Counted from the stretch's first letter, positions 17,174 through 26,720 are shown. The stretch is DNA of 64,000 nt from Pseudoalteromonas rubra (GCF_005887095.1 NZ_PNCI01000017.1:151759-215758), one strand, 5' to 3'. Program-made: numbers and translations. The notes: a model not told the origin generated them from the sequence alone.

Positions 17174-17766
17174 AATTGGATCTGATTTTCTTTGTTCGTG
17201 TTGGTGATTTCGAGAAACCTGACAAGGGTGTCAAAGTACCGCTCAAAACCAATAAAACTATGGTCCCCGCCAAACTCAATGCGACTGGGGCTGGCGCTGA
17301 AGTAGTTTACAGCCTGTTGATAGGGTAACACTTCATCGCCGCTTTGTTGTAGCAATAAAATATTTTCTGGTGAGTGCAGTGACTCAACGTAGAGCTGACG
17401 CAGAGTTTCAACATGTTGGTGCGTCAACGTGTAATGCTGTTGCTGGTAGGGATTATACTGAGGTCCAAGATAGTCATGCAATAGTTCAAATGGCCTGACC
17501 GCTGGATTGACAACCACAGCGCGTACACCATGGCGTTGCGACAAATAAGTCGCATAAAACCCACCCAATGAACTGCCGATCAGCGCAGTGTCTTTGTCTA
17601 TCAATTGCTCCAGCTGGAGCATTGCTATCGCCGGGTCGTAATGTAAGCGGGGTGTGAGGTACGTGCAGTCTATCGGCTGCTGAGCAAGCCACTGGCCTAA
17701 TTGTTGTGCCTTAAAGGATTGCTCCGAGCTGTTGAAGCCATGAATGTAGATTAATTTGCGAGCCAT
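17170..17766 (-). CDS. yqiA: YqiA-family esterase
   Basis: This is a 198-residue alpha/beta hydrolase with IYIHGFNSS near the N-terminus and the nucleophile motif GSSLGGFYATYL. A GGDHSFIGFERY segment supplies the likely catalytic His. The family has carboxylesterase activity in E. coli, with unknown physiological substrate. GAGG precedes ATG 17766. It overlaps cpdA by 16 bp and parE by 4 bp, the conserved order of gammaproteobacteria. Confidence 0.93.
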   Translation of the reverse strand: MARKLIYIHGFNSSEQSFKAQQLGQWLAQQPIDCTYLTPRLHYDPAIAMLQLEQLIDKDTALIGSSLGGFYATYLSQRHGVRAVVVNPAVRPFELLHDYLGPQYNPYQQQHYTLTHQHVETLRQLYVESLHSPENILLLQQSGDEVLPYQQAVNYFSASPSRIEFGGDHSFIGFERYFDTLVRFLEITNTNKENQIQL

Positions 17767-18524
17767 TTGACCTCAGTGTGCAGACCTTGTGCAGTCCAGT
17801 GGACCAACCGATAAGCTGGGCCTGTATTATGCTGCAGCCATTGCATCGAATGCTTAGTGAACTGAATAGATGTGGCAGGCGTGGCATAAACAGGTAAACC
17901 TCGGTACTGCTGTGAATAGGCATTATGTACGTGACCATGAATGAGTGCCTCAACACGCTTACTGTTTACCAGTGTATTGAGCAGCTGAGGGCCGTTTTCC
18001 AGCATATGTTTATCCAGATAGCCATCAATCGGGATTGGATGATGATGGCAAAATGCCAATACCGGCCGTGTTGCGTCGCACAGCACAGCCTCCAGCTCTG
18101 TCAGGTGCGTATTATCGCACCAGCCTGCGGGTGTCGGCCCCTTGCTGTTAAGTAACACAATATCACCCTGCTCGCACTGCAAGTGCTTAGCGGCACTGAT
18201 CTGTCCTTCGCTGATCTGGGCCAGCAAAGCAAGATCATCATGATTGCCAGGCACCCAAAAGAGTGGGCAATCGAGCGCTGATTGCGCCAGCAACTCTGCA
18301 AACAATGCATATGAGGCGCTACTGTGATCCTGAGTTAAGTCGCCACCAAATACCACGCCATCGAGCTGCTCGCCAGCCAGGGCATCAAGCACCCTGCTAA
18401 AATGCGCCGCCGTGTTGACCTCAAAATAGCATCCCTCACGAGTCCCGAACAGGTGGCTGTCTGTGATATGTGCCAGACGTAATTCAGCACCGCTGAACTG
18501 ATGTGACTGCTCAAACCAGGCCAT
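17751..18524 (-). CDS. cpdA: 3',5'-cyclic AMP phosphodiesterase
   Basis: CpdA hydrolyses cAMP to AMP and so tunes CRP-dependent expression. The metallophosphoesterase motifs are in order: HITDSHLF, VVFGGDLTQDHS, VPGNHDD, FCHHHPIPI and LIHGHVHNAY, covering both metal sites. ATG at 18524 is preferred since GGGA precedes it at good spacing; the in-frame ATG at 18533 is possible. The start lies within the end of yqiB and the stop overlaps yqiA, showing tight coupling. Confidence 0.93.
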   Translation of the reverse strand: MAWFEQSHQFSGAELRLAHITDSHLFGTREGCYFEVNTAAHFSRVLDALAGEQLDGVVFGGDLTQDHSSASYALFAELLAQSALDCPLFWVPGNHDDLALLAQISEGQISAAKHLQCEQGDIVLLNSKGPTPAGWCDNTHLTELEAVLCDATRPVLAFCHHHPIPIDGYLDKHMLENGPQLLNTLVNSKRVEALIHGHVHNAYSQQYRGLPVYATPATSIQFTKHSMQWLQHNTGPAYRLVHWTAQGLHTEVKWLAN

Positions 18525-18951
18525 TATTGACATCCCAGTTGAGTGGTACCCGGCCACTTTCCAGACAGGCCATTAACCAGTCCGCTAAAAACGCATTGAG
18601 CTGATATTTTTCGTCTTTATGGTGCATGTCTGGATTAGGATAGCGATAGGACGGTTTAATGCGCTGATGAAAGTCGTGGTGGATCACTTCTGCCACTTTG
18701 GCATCGTGGTATAAGCGCACAGATAAAGCAAAATCATCCAGATGGGCGCTGATCTGTTGTTTCTGCACCACAGCAATATCTGTGGTGTAACGGGCAATGC
18801 CGTCAACGCGGATTTGGTAACTGGCTGCGCCGAGGTGTACTTCACGGCTGCTACCTACGCTTTCTTCAGGAAGCAGTTTTAGCGCCCGCAGATAGTTGCG
18901 TTCGCATAAAGTTATGTATTTGGGTAATGACTGGATGTACTCTTTTTGCAT
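18511..18951 (-). CDS. yqiB: DUF1249 family protein YqiB
   Basis: This 146-residue protein has the DUF1249 features: an N-terminal YITLCERNYLRALKLLP motif and a C-terminal RYPNPDMHHKDEKYQLN motif. The function is unknown. Its position between nudF and cpdA is conserved in gammaproteobacteria, and its 3' end overlaps the start of cpdA. Confidence 0.9.
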   Translation of the reverse strand: MQKEYIQSLPKYITLCERNYLRALKLLPEESVGSSREVHLGAASYQIRVDGIARYTTDIAVVQKQQISAHLDDFALSVRLYHDAKVAEVIHHDFHQRIKPSYRYPNPDMHHKDEKYQLNAFLADWLMACLESGRVPLNWDVNNGLV

Positions 18952-18975
18952 AACCGCTGATCAAACGACCTCATT

Positions 18976-19605
18976 TTAGATGGACTGAGATTGCCACTGC
19001 GCCAACATCTCGGGTTTATGTAACGCCAACCATTGTAGACTAATCACAGTAGCAGCGTTATCTATTTCCTCATTTTCGAGCCGTGCCATGGCCTCAGAAA
19101 AAGGCATCACATGCACTTTGATGTCTTCCCCCTCTTCAGGCAAACCATAAATACCACCAGCCTCACTGAGGTCGGCTTTGGCCAGATATAAGTACAAACG
19201 CTCCGTGGAACCACCCGGGCTGGATAAATACGACGTCATATAATGCAACTCATCTAACACCAGTCCAGCTTCTTCCATCGCTTCTTTGCGCACCACCCCC
19301 TCATAATCCAGGCTCCCTTCCGCCATGCCCGCGATACACTCAAGTAGCCAGGGAGAGTCCTTCGTTGCCAGCGCACCAATGCGGATCTGTTCAATGAGCA
19401 ATACCTGATCCGTTTTGGGATCGTATGGCAGTACAGCTACCGCGTGGCCCCGCTCTAGAATTTCGCGGTAGATGGTCTGTGACTGGCCACCGGCAAACAG
19501 GGCATGTTTAAATGCATACAGGTCAATCTTAAAGAATTTGTCATAACAGCGCTCGGGCTCATTAAATTCGACATCCTGATGATTAAATTGTGCAATTGGC
19601 TTCAT
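18976..19605 (-). CDS. nudF: ADP-ribose pyrophosphatase
   Basis: NudF cleaves ADP-ribose to AMP and ribose-5-phosphate. ATG at 19605 follows GGGA at good spacing and is preferred to in-frame ATGs at 19617 and 19626. The Nudix helix is recognisable near residues 93-116 (GMAEGSLDYEGVVRKEAMEE, then AGL). It departs from the consensus: the first Glu is Leu and the Arg before the EAMEEAG block is Lys, while the metal-binding EAMEE core is kept. The flanking TSYLSSPGGSTERLYLYLA segment is typical of NudF. It is the first gene of the nudF-yqiB-cpdA-yqiA-parE run, divergent from tolC. Confidence 0.92.
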   Translation of the reverse strand: MKPIAQFNHQDVEFNEPERCYDKFFKIDLYAFKHALFAGGQSQTIYREILERGHAVAVLPYDPKTDQVLLIEQIRIGALATKDSPWLLECIAGMAEGSLDYEGVVRKEAMEEAGLVLDELHYMTSYLSSPGGSTERLYLYLAKADLSEAGGIYGLPEEGEDIKVHVMPFSEAMARLENEEIDNAATVISLQWLALHKPEMLAQWQSQSI

Positions 19606-19630
19606 GTTTAATCCCATTTTTTTCATGATC

Positions 19631-19670
19631 GGGGTTTAATTTTTAACCCCAAGCCCCCATCATAGGGGTT
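19631..19670. promoter_or_regulatory. Overlapping hairpins between nudF and tolC
   Basis: Three arms are visible: GGGGTT (19631-19636), AACCCC (19645-19650) and GGGGTT (19665-19670). The middle arm can pair with either neighbour, giving mutually exclusive hairpins just upstream of nudF. This could be a leader structure or a divergent operator; function is unproven. Confidence 0.35.
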
Positions 19671-19838
19671 CTCGAATTTTATCTTATTTTACCGTTCTTT
19701 AACTGGGGAAGCCCCAAACTGAACCGTATTATATTCTGTTACACTTGTTCTGACGGATTTGCCACTTTCCTTATATAGGAATTGACGAAAACAAGGTAAC
19801 ATGCCGACAATGAAAATTGTCTAAGGACTGAGCAAATA

Positions 19839-21185
19839 ATGAAAAAAAGCATTCTATCTCTGTTTATCGGTGTTGCCTGCGCCCTTTCCAGCACAGCCTC
19901 ACAGGCAGAAGATCTGTTGCAAGTGTACGAAATTGCCACGGCAAACGATCCCACTGTATTAAAAGCCAAAGCCCAGGCTGACGCACAAAAGTATGCCCAG
20001 GACGCAGCCCTTGGCGATCTTTTACCGTCACTGGGATTCCGCATGAATTATACGGACAACGATGGTGAATCTACACTGCCTGGCCAGAATGATTCAACCG
20101 GCTACACCGTTGTTGATACCTGGGGAGACCAACTTACCCGTACTGTGACACTGAACCAGACCATATTTAGTATGGCGACCTGGCAGAACCTGACCATTGC
20201 AGAAAAACAAGCCATGCAGTCGCTGACCAATTATGAGCAGCAACAGCAAGACTTGATTATACGTGTTGCAGAAGGCTACTTCGACGTACTGAGCAAGCTG
20301 GATACACTGGAGTTTGTGCAGGCCGAAAAACGCGCCATTGAACGTCAGCTTGAACAAACCAAACAGCGCTATGAAGTGGGTCTGACCGCCATCACCGACG
20401 TACACGAAGCTCAGGCACAGTTTGACCAATCTGTGGCAAACGAGATTGTGGCACAAAATAATGTCGAAACTGCTCGTGAAACCTTACGTACCATCACAGG
20501 TAAGTACCATGCTAAACTGGACAAACTGAACACAGACAAGTTCTCAACCGTTAAGCCTGGCAAACAGACCAACGACTTTATTACCCTGGCAAAAGAGCAA
20601 AACCTGTCATTACAGGTCGCAAAATCGGCGTTAGATATTGCTCAGGACCAAATCGATCTGGCTCAGTCTGGCCATTACCCGACTCTGGACTTGACTGCGT
20701 CTTATACAGATACGTTGAGCAACAGCGAAGGCGCTGAATTACAGCCTCGCACTGATGGCACCAGCATTGGCCTGACGTTAAACGTACCAATTTACTCAGG
20801 CGGTAAAACTGTGGCTGCGACCGATCAGGCACGTGCGTTATACGTTGCAGCCAGTGAAGACTTAGAAGCCGCAATGCGTAACGTGACTCGCTCTGTGATC
20901 ACCTCTTACAATCAGGTGATGTCAGACGTTGCAACTTACCGCGCGCTGGAGCAGGCCGTTGTGTCAGCAGAAAGTGCATTGCAGGCAACAGAAGCAGGTT
21001 TTGAAGTCGGTACACGTACCATTGTTGATGTACTGGTCAGCACCCGTAACCTGTACGATGCAAAGCGTAACCTGTCGGAGCTGCGTTATCAGTACGTGTT
21101 GTCTACACTCAGACTTAAGCAAGCAGCGGGTACGCTTAACCGCGGCGACTTAGAAGCCATCAATAAAGGTCTGGTCGCAGGCTAA
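19839..21185 (+). CDS. tolC: Outer membrane efflux channel TolC
   Basis: This is a 448-residue TolC-family protein with a signal peptide (MKKSILSLFIGVACALSSTA, cleavage after SQA). Two repeated OEP halves are seen, with the long coiled-coil helices (QQQQDLIIRVAEGYFDVLSK and, in the second half, AMRNVTRSVITSYNQVMSD) and strand motifs around LNQTIFS and LNVPIYSGG. It forms the trimeric channel for RND and ABC exporters and type I secretion. It is next to nudF, as in E. coli, and a strong terminator follows. It could also export the small peptides of this window, but that is speculation. Confidence 0.96.
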   Translation: MKKSILSLFIGVACALSSTASQAEDLLQVYEIATANDPTVLKAKAQADAQKYAQDAALGDLLPSLGFRMNYTDNDGESTLPGQNDSTGYTVVDTWGDQLTRTVTLNQTIFSMATWQNLTIAEKQAMQSLTNYEQQQQDLIIRVAEGYFDVLSKLDTLEFVQAEKRAIERQLEQTKQRYEVGLTAITDVHEAQAQFDQSVANEIVAQNNVETARETLRTITGKYHAKLDKLNTDKFSTVKPGKQTNDFITLAKEQNLSLQVAKSALDIAQDQIDLAQSGHYPTLDLTASYTDTLSNSEGAELQPRTDGTSIGLTLNVPIYSGGKTVAATDQARALYVAASEDLEAAMRNVTRSVITSYNQVMSDVATYRALEQAVVSAESALQATEAGFEVGTRTIVDVLVSTRNLYDAKRNLSELRYQYVLSTLRLKQAAGTLNRGDLEAINKGLVAG

Positions 21186-21201
21186 CCCTACCTAGATTAT
21201 G

Positions 21202-21229
21202 AAAAAACCGGCGTAAGCCGGTTTTTTTC
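21202..21229 (+). terminator. Intrinsic terminator of tolC
   Basis: The perfect stem AAAAAACCGGC (21202-21212) with GCCGGTTTTTT (21217-21227) has loop GTAA, followed by a further T. It lies 17 bp after the tolC stop. Confidence 0.95.
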
Positions 21230-21347
21230 TGTCCTCAGAAAACCTTGTTCTGGCATAGATAAGAGGTCGGCGCTCATTGCCACTCTCTTGAGCTGTTCAG
21301 CCGATATCGCTAAACTAACCCTTTGAAGTTTGAACGAGAGTCCACCT

Positions 21348-22271
21348 TTGGTTAACAACCCCACCTTTAAGCTGGCATTTTTAGCCCCTAAGTTCTGGCC
21401 AACCTGGCTCAGCGTGTTTTTCTTATATGCCCTGTCCTGGCTGCCACAGGGTCTGCAATTGTGGCTGGGAAAAATGCTCGGCCGCCTGGTGCACCGCCTA
21501 TTGAAAAAACGTCGTCATATTGCCGATGTGAATCTACGTTTGTGCTTTCCTGATATGGATGAGCAGCAGCGGGCCAATATGGTATTAAAGAATATGGAAA
21601 ACACGGGCATTGCGACATTCGAAACATCGATGGCCTGGTGGTGGCCACAGTGGCGTATCAACCGCGTGATAGGCTCAATCAAAGGCATGGAACATATTGA
21701 GCAGGCACAAAACAATGGCAAAGGCGTACTCCTGTTAGTGCCACACATGCTGCACCTGGAAATGCTTGGCAGAGTCTTGGGCACAGAGCAACCTGGTATC
21801 GGTTTTTATCGTCCGCACAATAACCCACTGATGGAATACTTTATGACCAAAGGCCGGTTGCGCTCCAATGAGTTCTTGATTGGCAAGCGCGACGTAAAGG
21901 GATTACTACAGGCACTGAAGAATAAAAAACTCTGCTATTACCTGCCCGATCAGGACTATGGTCGCAACCGCTGTGAGTTCGCCCCTTTCTTTGCAGTTCC
22001 CGATGCTGCATCTACAACGGGAACACTGCTCTTTGCAGGAAGCAAAAATTGTGAGACATTAAGTTTACATGGTGCCCGGGATGATCAGGGTAAATACCAT
22101 ATAGAAATCCAGCCCGCGCTTGCAGATTTTCCCAGTGGCGATCCCCAAGCCGACGTCACGCGGGTCAATCAGCGTATGGAGCTGGCCATTGAACAGGCCC
22201 CGGAGCAATATATGTGGTTGCATCGACGCTTTAAAACGCGTCCGGATGAAAACGCGCCATCGTATTATTAG
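21348..22271 (+). CDS. Lipid A biosynthesis lauroyl/myristoyl-type acyltransferase
   Basis: This LpxL/LpxM-family enzyme adds a secondary acyl chain to the lipid A precursor at the inner membrane. The catalytic HxxxxE motif is HMLHLE, in the context LLLVPHMLHLEMLGRVLG. An N-terminal hydrophobic anchor (WLSVFFLYALSWLPQGL) and the YYLPDQDYGRN and YMWLHRRFKTRP blocks are typical. No ATG is available: TTG at 21348 with GAGAG upstream gives 307 residues, matching E. coli LpxL (306), while TTG at 21330 is the alternative. Which of LpxL, LpxM or LpxP it is cannot be decided here. Confidence 0.9.
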   Translation: MVNNPTFKLAFLAPKFWPTWLSVFFLYALSWLPQGLQLWLGKMLGRLVHRLLKKRRHIADVNLRLCFPDMDEQQRANMVLKNMENTGIATFETSMAWWWPQWRINRVIGSIKGMEHIEQAQNNGKGVLLLVPHMLHLEMLGRVLGTEQPGIGFYRPHNNPLMEYFMTKGRLRSNEFLIGKRDVKGLLQALKNKKLCYYLPDQDYGRNRCEFAPFFAVPDAASTTGTLLFAGSKNCETLSLHGARDDQGKYHIEIQPALADFPSGDPQADVTRVNQRMELAIEQAPEQYMWLHRRFKTRPDENAPSYY

Positions 22272-22302
22272 TAATTATTAGCATAAAGTGTGTCGTGACA
22301 AT

Positions 22303-22911
22303 ATGGCTAAAAAACGTTCAAAACGCTTATCAAACATGTGGTTCTGGACCAAACACCTGTCGTTAGGTGTATTACTGGTGTGGGCCGCGTATTATTTTTT
22401 GTATGGCAATCTTCCCTCAATGGAATTTAGGGATACCACCAATGCCGCAGCGCAGGGGTTTACCCAGTTCTACGAGGGGTTTAAACGCAACTTCAACGAG
22501 CGTAATACGGAGCGGGACAAGTACGTACTGGATCTGGGCAAACCTACCTATCCGCTGGATGACGCCATCGCACAGCGCGGCTTAGTGGTAAAACCCGCTC
22601 CACAACGCTGGACTGGTGAGATCCAGCCCCGACGTTTCGACAGCGGTGAGACCCTGCGTGGTGTGCTGAGCAGCTACGCAAAAAAAGAAGACATTGAGCT
22701 ATTCTGGTATCTGGATAAAGACTATGTGGTAAAACACAATTTCCGGGTCGACACGAACTTTGTTTCAACTCTTTATCAAGTTGGCACCGCCATCAACGAC
22801 GACTTTGAATTTGAGGTCTATACCTTCTTTTGTCATCGCCAGCGAGCGGCAGTCATCACCCAAAACCCATCACGCTTTGTACGCGAAAACTGCCGCCGCC
22901 TGACTAAATAG
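22303..22911 (+). CDS. TcpQ-like protein with N-terminal membrane anchor
   Basis: ATG at 22303 is preferred over the upstream GTG at 22288. The 202-residue product has a basic N-terminus, one membrane helix (HLSLGVLLVWAAYYFLYG) and a C-terminal region. There FDSGETLRGVLSSYAKKEDI, then LFWYLDKDYVVKHNF, resembles the TcpQ/PilL-type C-terminal domain that associates with pilus or secretin systems. The match is by motif only. It follows the acyltransferase by 31 bp and shares a convergent terminator with glnE. Function in this organism is unknown. Confidence 0.6.
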   Translation: MAKKRSKRLSNMWFWTKHLSLGVLLVWAAYYFLYGNLPSMEFRDTTNAAAQGFTQFYEGFKRNFNERNTERDKYVLDLGKPTYPLDDAIAQRGLVVKPAPQRWTGEIQPRRFDSGETLRGVLSSYAKKEDIELFWYLDKDYVVKHNFRVDTNFVSTLYQVGTAINDDFEFEVYTFFCHRQRAAVITQNPSRFVRENCRRLTK

Positions 22912-22921
22912 TCCATTGCAG

Positions 22922-22949
22922 CCGGAGAAAAAACACTTTCTCCGGTTTT
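22922..22949. terminator. Convergent terminator between the TcpQ-like gene and glnE
   Basis: The stem CCGGAGAAA (22922-22930) with TTTCTCCGG (22937-22945) is followed by TTTTA on the plus strand; on the minus strand the loop side supplies a second T-rich flank. It can serve both converging genes and touches the glnE stop. Confidence 0.8.
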
Positions 22950-25743
22950 ATCCTAATAGCTGCTGCCACGCAGCCCGCACTGCAACAACCAGTTCAGAGA
23001 CACCCTGCATGGGCACACACCGCCCTGCGGCGTTCAGGCTATGTAAGTGATACTGATCACGAAACTCGCAGTACGCCTGGGTCAGCGCTCTCTGAGTCGC
23101 CTCATCTATGACACCCGCGTGATATGCCATTTCGAAAATACGAATGTTATCGGGAAAACGCGCCAATTCAGAGTGCGCATGGCTAAAATTCAAAACCAGA
23201 TACTGAGCAATAAACTCAATGTCTGTCATACCACCTACGCCCTGCTTAAGATCAAATTGTGTATCTGTGCTCTTATCCAGATGTCCCCGCATCTTTTCAC
23301 GCATCTCAACAATGTCTTTACGAAGTGCGTCACTGTCCCTGCTGTGACACAAAATTTCGCTGCGGATCTCGTTAAATCGCGAGACAAGCTCAGGCTCACC
23401 CAGCACCATACGCGAGCGCACCAACGCCTGATGTTCCCAGGTCCAGGCCTGCTGCTGTTGATACTGATAGAAGCTCTCGATATTGATGGCCAGCAAGCCC
23501 GAATTGCCTTCCGGTCGTAAGCGGGTGTCCAGTTCATACAAGATCCCCGAGTTAGTGCGGGTATTGAACAAGTGCATCAGACGCTGCGCCAGTTTCAAGT
23601 AAAACTGTCGTGAAGAAATCGATTTGTCGCCTGTGGTGACACTGTTGCCATCGCGATTATGGACAAACACCAGATCAAGATCTGAGTTATACCCAAGCTC
23701 CAGCCCACCCGCTTTTCCGTAGGCCACGACGGCAAAACCTTTATGTTCAACATCAGCCCCTTCGGGCGCGCCATATCGAGCCACCATTTGTTGCCAGGCA
23801 ATATCCACAGCCTTCGCAATAATGGCTTCTGCCAGCGCAGTGAGGTGATCGCTCACTTTCATGATATCTAATACACCCGTTGCATCAGCCGCTGCGATAC
23901 GCAGCGCCTGAGTTTGCTTGAACTGGCGCAGCGCTTCCATCTGTAATTCAAGATCCTCGCTGTCGATACGCAAGAAGTACTGCTGTACTTCACTGTAATA
24001 GGCGCTCAGCGGCAACGGTCGATAAAGCACCGCCGGATCGATCAGCTCATCCAGCAAAATCGGATAGCGGGCCACCTGCTCCGCTATCCAGACACTGTGC
24101 GCACACAGTTTAATGAGCTGCTGCAGTGCACCGCGATTTTCAAACAACAGTTCAAGGTAAGCCGTTCGCGAGGCAACTTTCAGTATCACCTGGAGTACCC
24201 GCTCCAGTATCTCTGCAACAGGTGCCCGGGTGATCTCACTGAGTAGTGCCGGCATCAATTTATCCAGTACATCTCTGCCCCGCGTCCCCATTTGTATTTT
24301 GCTCAACCCCAGGTGAAACGCATCAAGCGACTTTTGCCAGGCTTCGCCGACCGTTTCAGGCAGGGGGGATTCCAGATAACTGATGTCGCGTTGCTCCCAC
24401 GCTGAAACAAACTCTGGCGCCAGCGCTTCGCCCAACTCGGGCTCTTCGCCAATCACCTGAGCAAATTCGGCCCTGACCGCCGCCTGGGCCTGCTCCAGCT
24501 TGTTCAGTACCTCGCTGTATTGGGTGCATTCAAGCAACACAGCTAGGCGCAACTGATCCTGTTCATTATCCGGTAACGTTTGTGTCTGACTGTCATCAAA
24601 AGCCTGTAAATACTGCTCTGTGCGGCGTAGCAAAAGGTACTGCTGAGACAGCACTTCACCTACTTCAACGGGGATTAAAGACAGATGCTGAAGTTGCTGC
24701 AATGCCGATAGTAAAGACGGGGTCTGTAACTCAGGCTCGCGGCCACCGCGGATCATCTGCAATGCCTGCACAATGAACTCCACTTCCCGGATCCCACCAG
24801 CCCCCAGTTTGATGTTGTTTGTAAGCCCTTTACGCCTTACTTCCTGCGCAATCATGTGCTTCATTTTGCGCAAGGATTCAATCACAGAGAAATCGATATA
24901 ACGACGAAACACAAAGGGACGTATCAGGGTTTTAAACTCATCCCAGTAGTGATTTTTCTCACCCAGCAGGCGAGCCTTAAGCATGGCATACCTTTCCCAC
25001 TCTCGGCCCTGATCCTGATAATAGTCTTCCATGGCGGCGAAGCTCATTACCAGCGGTCCGCTATCACCAAAGGGGCGCAAACGCATATCAACCCGGAACA
25101 CCTGACCATCGGCGGTACACTGATCCAGTGCAGCAATGAGCTTTTGTGCCACTTTGGTATAAAACACCTGTGCCTCAATGCTGCGGCGCCCGCCTTCAGT
25201 CGGTTTGGCAAATGGATAGGTAAAAATCAGGTCGATATCCGAAGAAAAATTCAGCTCGCCTCCGCCCAGCTTCCCCATCCCCAGCACCAGCATAGGCACA
25301 GCTTCTCCCTGCTCATCGCACACCTGTCCATTGCTTTTTGCCACACTGGCATGTGCCCAGCGGTTTGCCGCATCAATCAGCTTTTCGCTTAACCGTGACT
25401 GATAGGCGATACTGTCGTCAATGGGGTTCCCCTCTACCAGGTCGAGCCACATCAGCTTGAGCCAGTAACGCTTACGATATTCCCGCAGCAGTCTGAAGCC
25501 GCTGGCTTCATCGAGTTCACAAAGAGGCTCTGATAGTGGCGCTGGACAGGTCCGCAGCCGCATTTGTTCAGCATCCAGCAACCAATCGATCCACTCGGGG
25601 TGACGCTGCAAAATACGATAGGCAAAATCACTCAGTGCGAGCAGCCTCAAAACGGCCTGATTATTCGTGTGTTGGGCAAAAAGTGCCTGACAGCGTTCAA
25701 GTGCCAGATGCCCAAGCGTATGGGGCAAGCCACCGAAATCCAT
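22948..25743 (-). CDS. glnE: Glutamine synthetase adenylyltransferase/deadenylase
   Basis: GlnE adenylylates and deadenylylates glutamine synthetase in response to PII and glutamine, controlling nitrogen assimilation. At 931 residues it is near E. coli GlnE (946). Both nucleotidyltransferase domains show the G-x-D-x-D signature: GMGKLGGGELNFSSDIDLIF near residues 150-170 and AYGKAGGLELGYNSDLDLVF near 680. The GIREVEFIVQALQ and GGMTDIEFIAQYLVL blocks also match. It is single, divergent from the DUF350 gene. Confidence 0.96.
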   Translation of the reverse strand: MDFGGLPHTLGHLALERCQALFAQHTNNQAVLRLLALSDFAYRILQRHPEWIDWLLDAEQMRLRTCPAPLSEPLCELDEASGFRLLREYRKRYWLKLMWLDLVEGNPIDDSIAYQSRLSEKLIDAANRWAHASVAKSNGQVCDEQGEAVPMLVLGMGKLGGGELNFSSDIDLIFTYPFAKPTEGGRRSIEAQVFYTKVAQKLIAALDQCTADGQVFRVDMRLRPFGDSGPLVMSFAAMEDYYQDQGREWERYAMLKARLLGEKNHYWDEFKTLIRPFVFRRYIDFSVIESLRKMKHMIAQEVRRKGLTNNIKLGAGGIREVEFIVQALQMIRGGREPELQTPSLLSALQQLQHLSLIPVEVGEVLSQQYLLLRRTEQYLQAFDDSQTQTLPDNEQDQLRLAVLLECTQYSEVLNKLEQAQAAVRAEFAQVIGEEPELGEALAPEFVSAWEQRDISYLESPLPETVGEAWQKSLDAFHLGLSKIQMGTRGRDVLDKLMPALLSEITRAPVAEILERVLQVILKVASRTAYLELLFENRGALQQLIKLCAHSVWIAEQVARYPILLDELIDPAVLYRPLPLSAYYSEVQQYFLRIDSEDLELQMEALRQFKQTQALRIAAADATGVLDIMKVSDHLTALAEAIIAKAVDIAWQQMVARYGAPEGADVEHKGFAVVAYGKAGGLELGYNSDLDLVFVHNRDGNSVTTGDKSISSRQFYLKLAQRLMHLFNTRTNSGILYELDTRLRPEGNSGLLAINIESFYQYQQQQAWTWEHQALVRSRMVLGEPELVSRFNEIRSEILCHSRDSDALRKDIVEMREKMRGHLDKSTDTQFDLKQGVGGMTDIEFIAQYLVLNFSHAHSELARFPDNIRIFEMAYHAGVIDEATQRALTQAYCEFRDQYHLHSLNAAGRCVPMQGVSELVVAVRAAWQQLLG

Positions 25744-25814
25744 AGAAAAATCTCCAGTGCAATTGCAAAAAGCGGTGTTATAGTAAACTTAACTGCCATC
25801 ACCTTACACTTAGC

Positions 25815-26708
25815 ATGAGTTATTTGTCTTTAGCCAATATCAACTTTTTCGCCATCTTAGTGAGTTTTGTCGTGATTTGTCTGTTCACGGTCGCTTTGCG
25901 TTTATATGTTCAGTTCAGCGCCAGACAAATGCTGGAAGACGAACTGGCTAAACGGGATAATTTTGCTTTGGGGATCAGTTATGCCACCCACCTGGCCGTA
26001 CTGGTGATCTGTTGTGCCTATGTATTCAATGACACCGGCATGATGGTGTTGCAAGCAGAATCATTTCGCAGCGGGGTTATTTTACTCCTTATTCTGGTCT
26101 TTATTTACTTCGGCCAGCATATCCATCGCAAGTGGATCCTCTATCAATTTAATGAAGAGCAGGCAATTTTAAAACAAAATGTCTGTGCCGCTGTGGTCGA
26201 CTCAGGCATGTTGATTGGCAACACCATTTTAGTCCTTGGGCTGTACCATTGGATCCACCCACAAGGCTTTGGCAACTTACTGGTCGTCACGCTGAGCTTT
26301 TTAGTCGTTCAGTTAATGTGTGCACTGGACAGTAAAATTCGCGAGCGCCGCTTTGCCAAATATAACCAGGGTGCTTCTTTGCAACAAAACTTTAATCTGG
26401 CCAATACCTCTATCGGGATCCGCTATGCCGGCAAGAGTATTGGGCTGGCACTGGCGATTTATGCCGGTTTACACAGTGCACCATATCATGGTGCTAAAGT
26501 GGTCGAAAACCTGTTTGTGATAGTCATGCATTGCGGCGTAATGTGGTTACTTTTGTATGGTATCAGTTACTTATTGTTGCAACTGGCGTTACCCAGAGTG
26601 GACATTGGGCTGGAAGTCGACCATCAGGACAATATCGGGATTGCCTGCCTGGAGTTTGCTGTTTTCTGCGCAATAGGCTATTTACTTATTAACATGTTCT
26701 CAATGTAA
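25815..26708 (+). CDS. DUF350-type integral membrane protein
   Basis: The 297-residue protein has about eight hydrophobic helices arranged as two similar halves. Each half contains the DUF350-like pattern: FALGISYATHLAVLVICCAY with FRSGVILLLILVFIYFGQHI, and TSIGIRYAGKSIGLALAIYA. The biochemical role of the family is unknown. It precedes a 160-residue hypothetical gene by 12 bp on the same strand, so the two are likely cotranscribed. Confidence 0.75.
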   Translation: MSYLSLANINFFAILVSFVVICLFTVALRLYVQFSARQMLEDELAKRDNFALGISYATHLAVLVICCAYVFNDTGMMVLQAESFRSGVILLLILVFIYFGQHIHRKWILYQFNEEQAILKQNVCAAVVDSGMLIGNTILVLGLYHWIHPQGFGNLLVVTLSFLVVQLMCALDSKIRERRFAKYNQGASLQQNFNLANTSIGIRYAGKSIGLALAIYAGLHSAPYHGAKVVENLFVIVMHCGVMWLLLYGISYLLLQLALPRVDIGLEVDHQDNIGIACLEFAVFCAIGYLLINMFSM

Positions 26709-26720
26709 CCAGGCCTGTTA

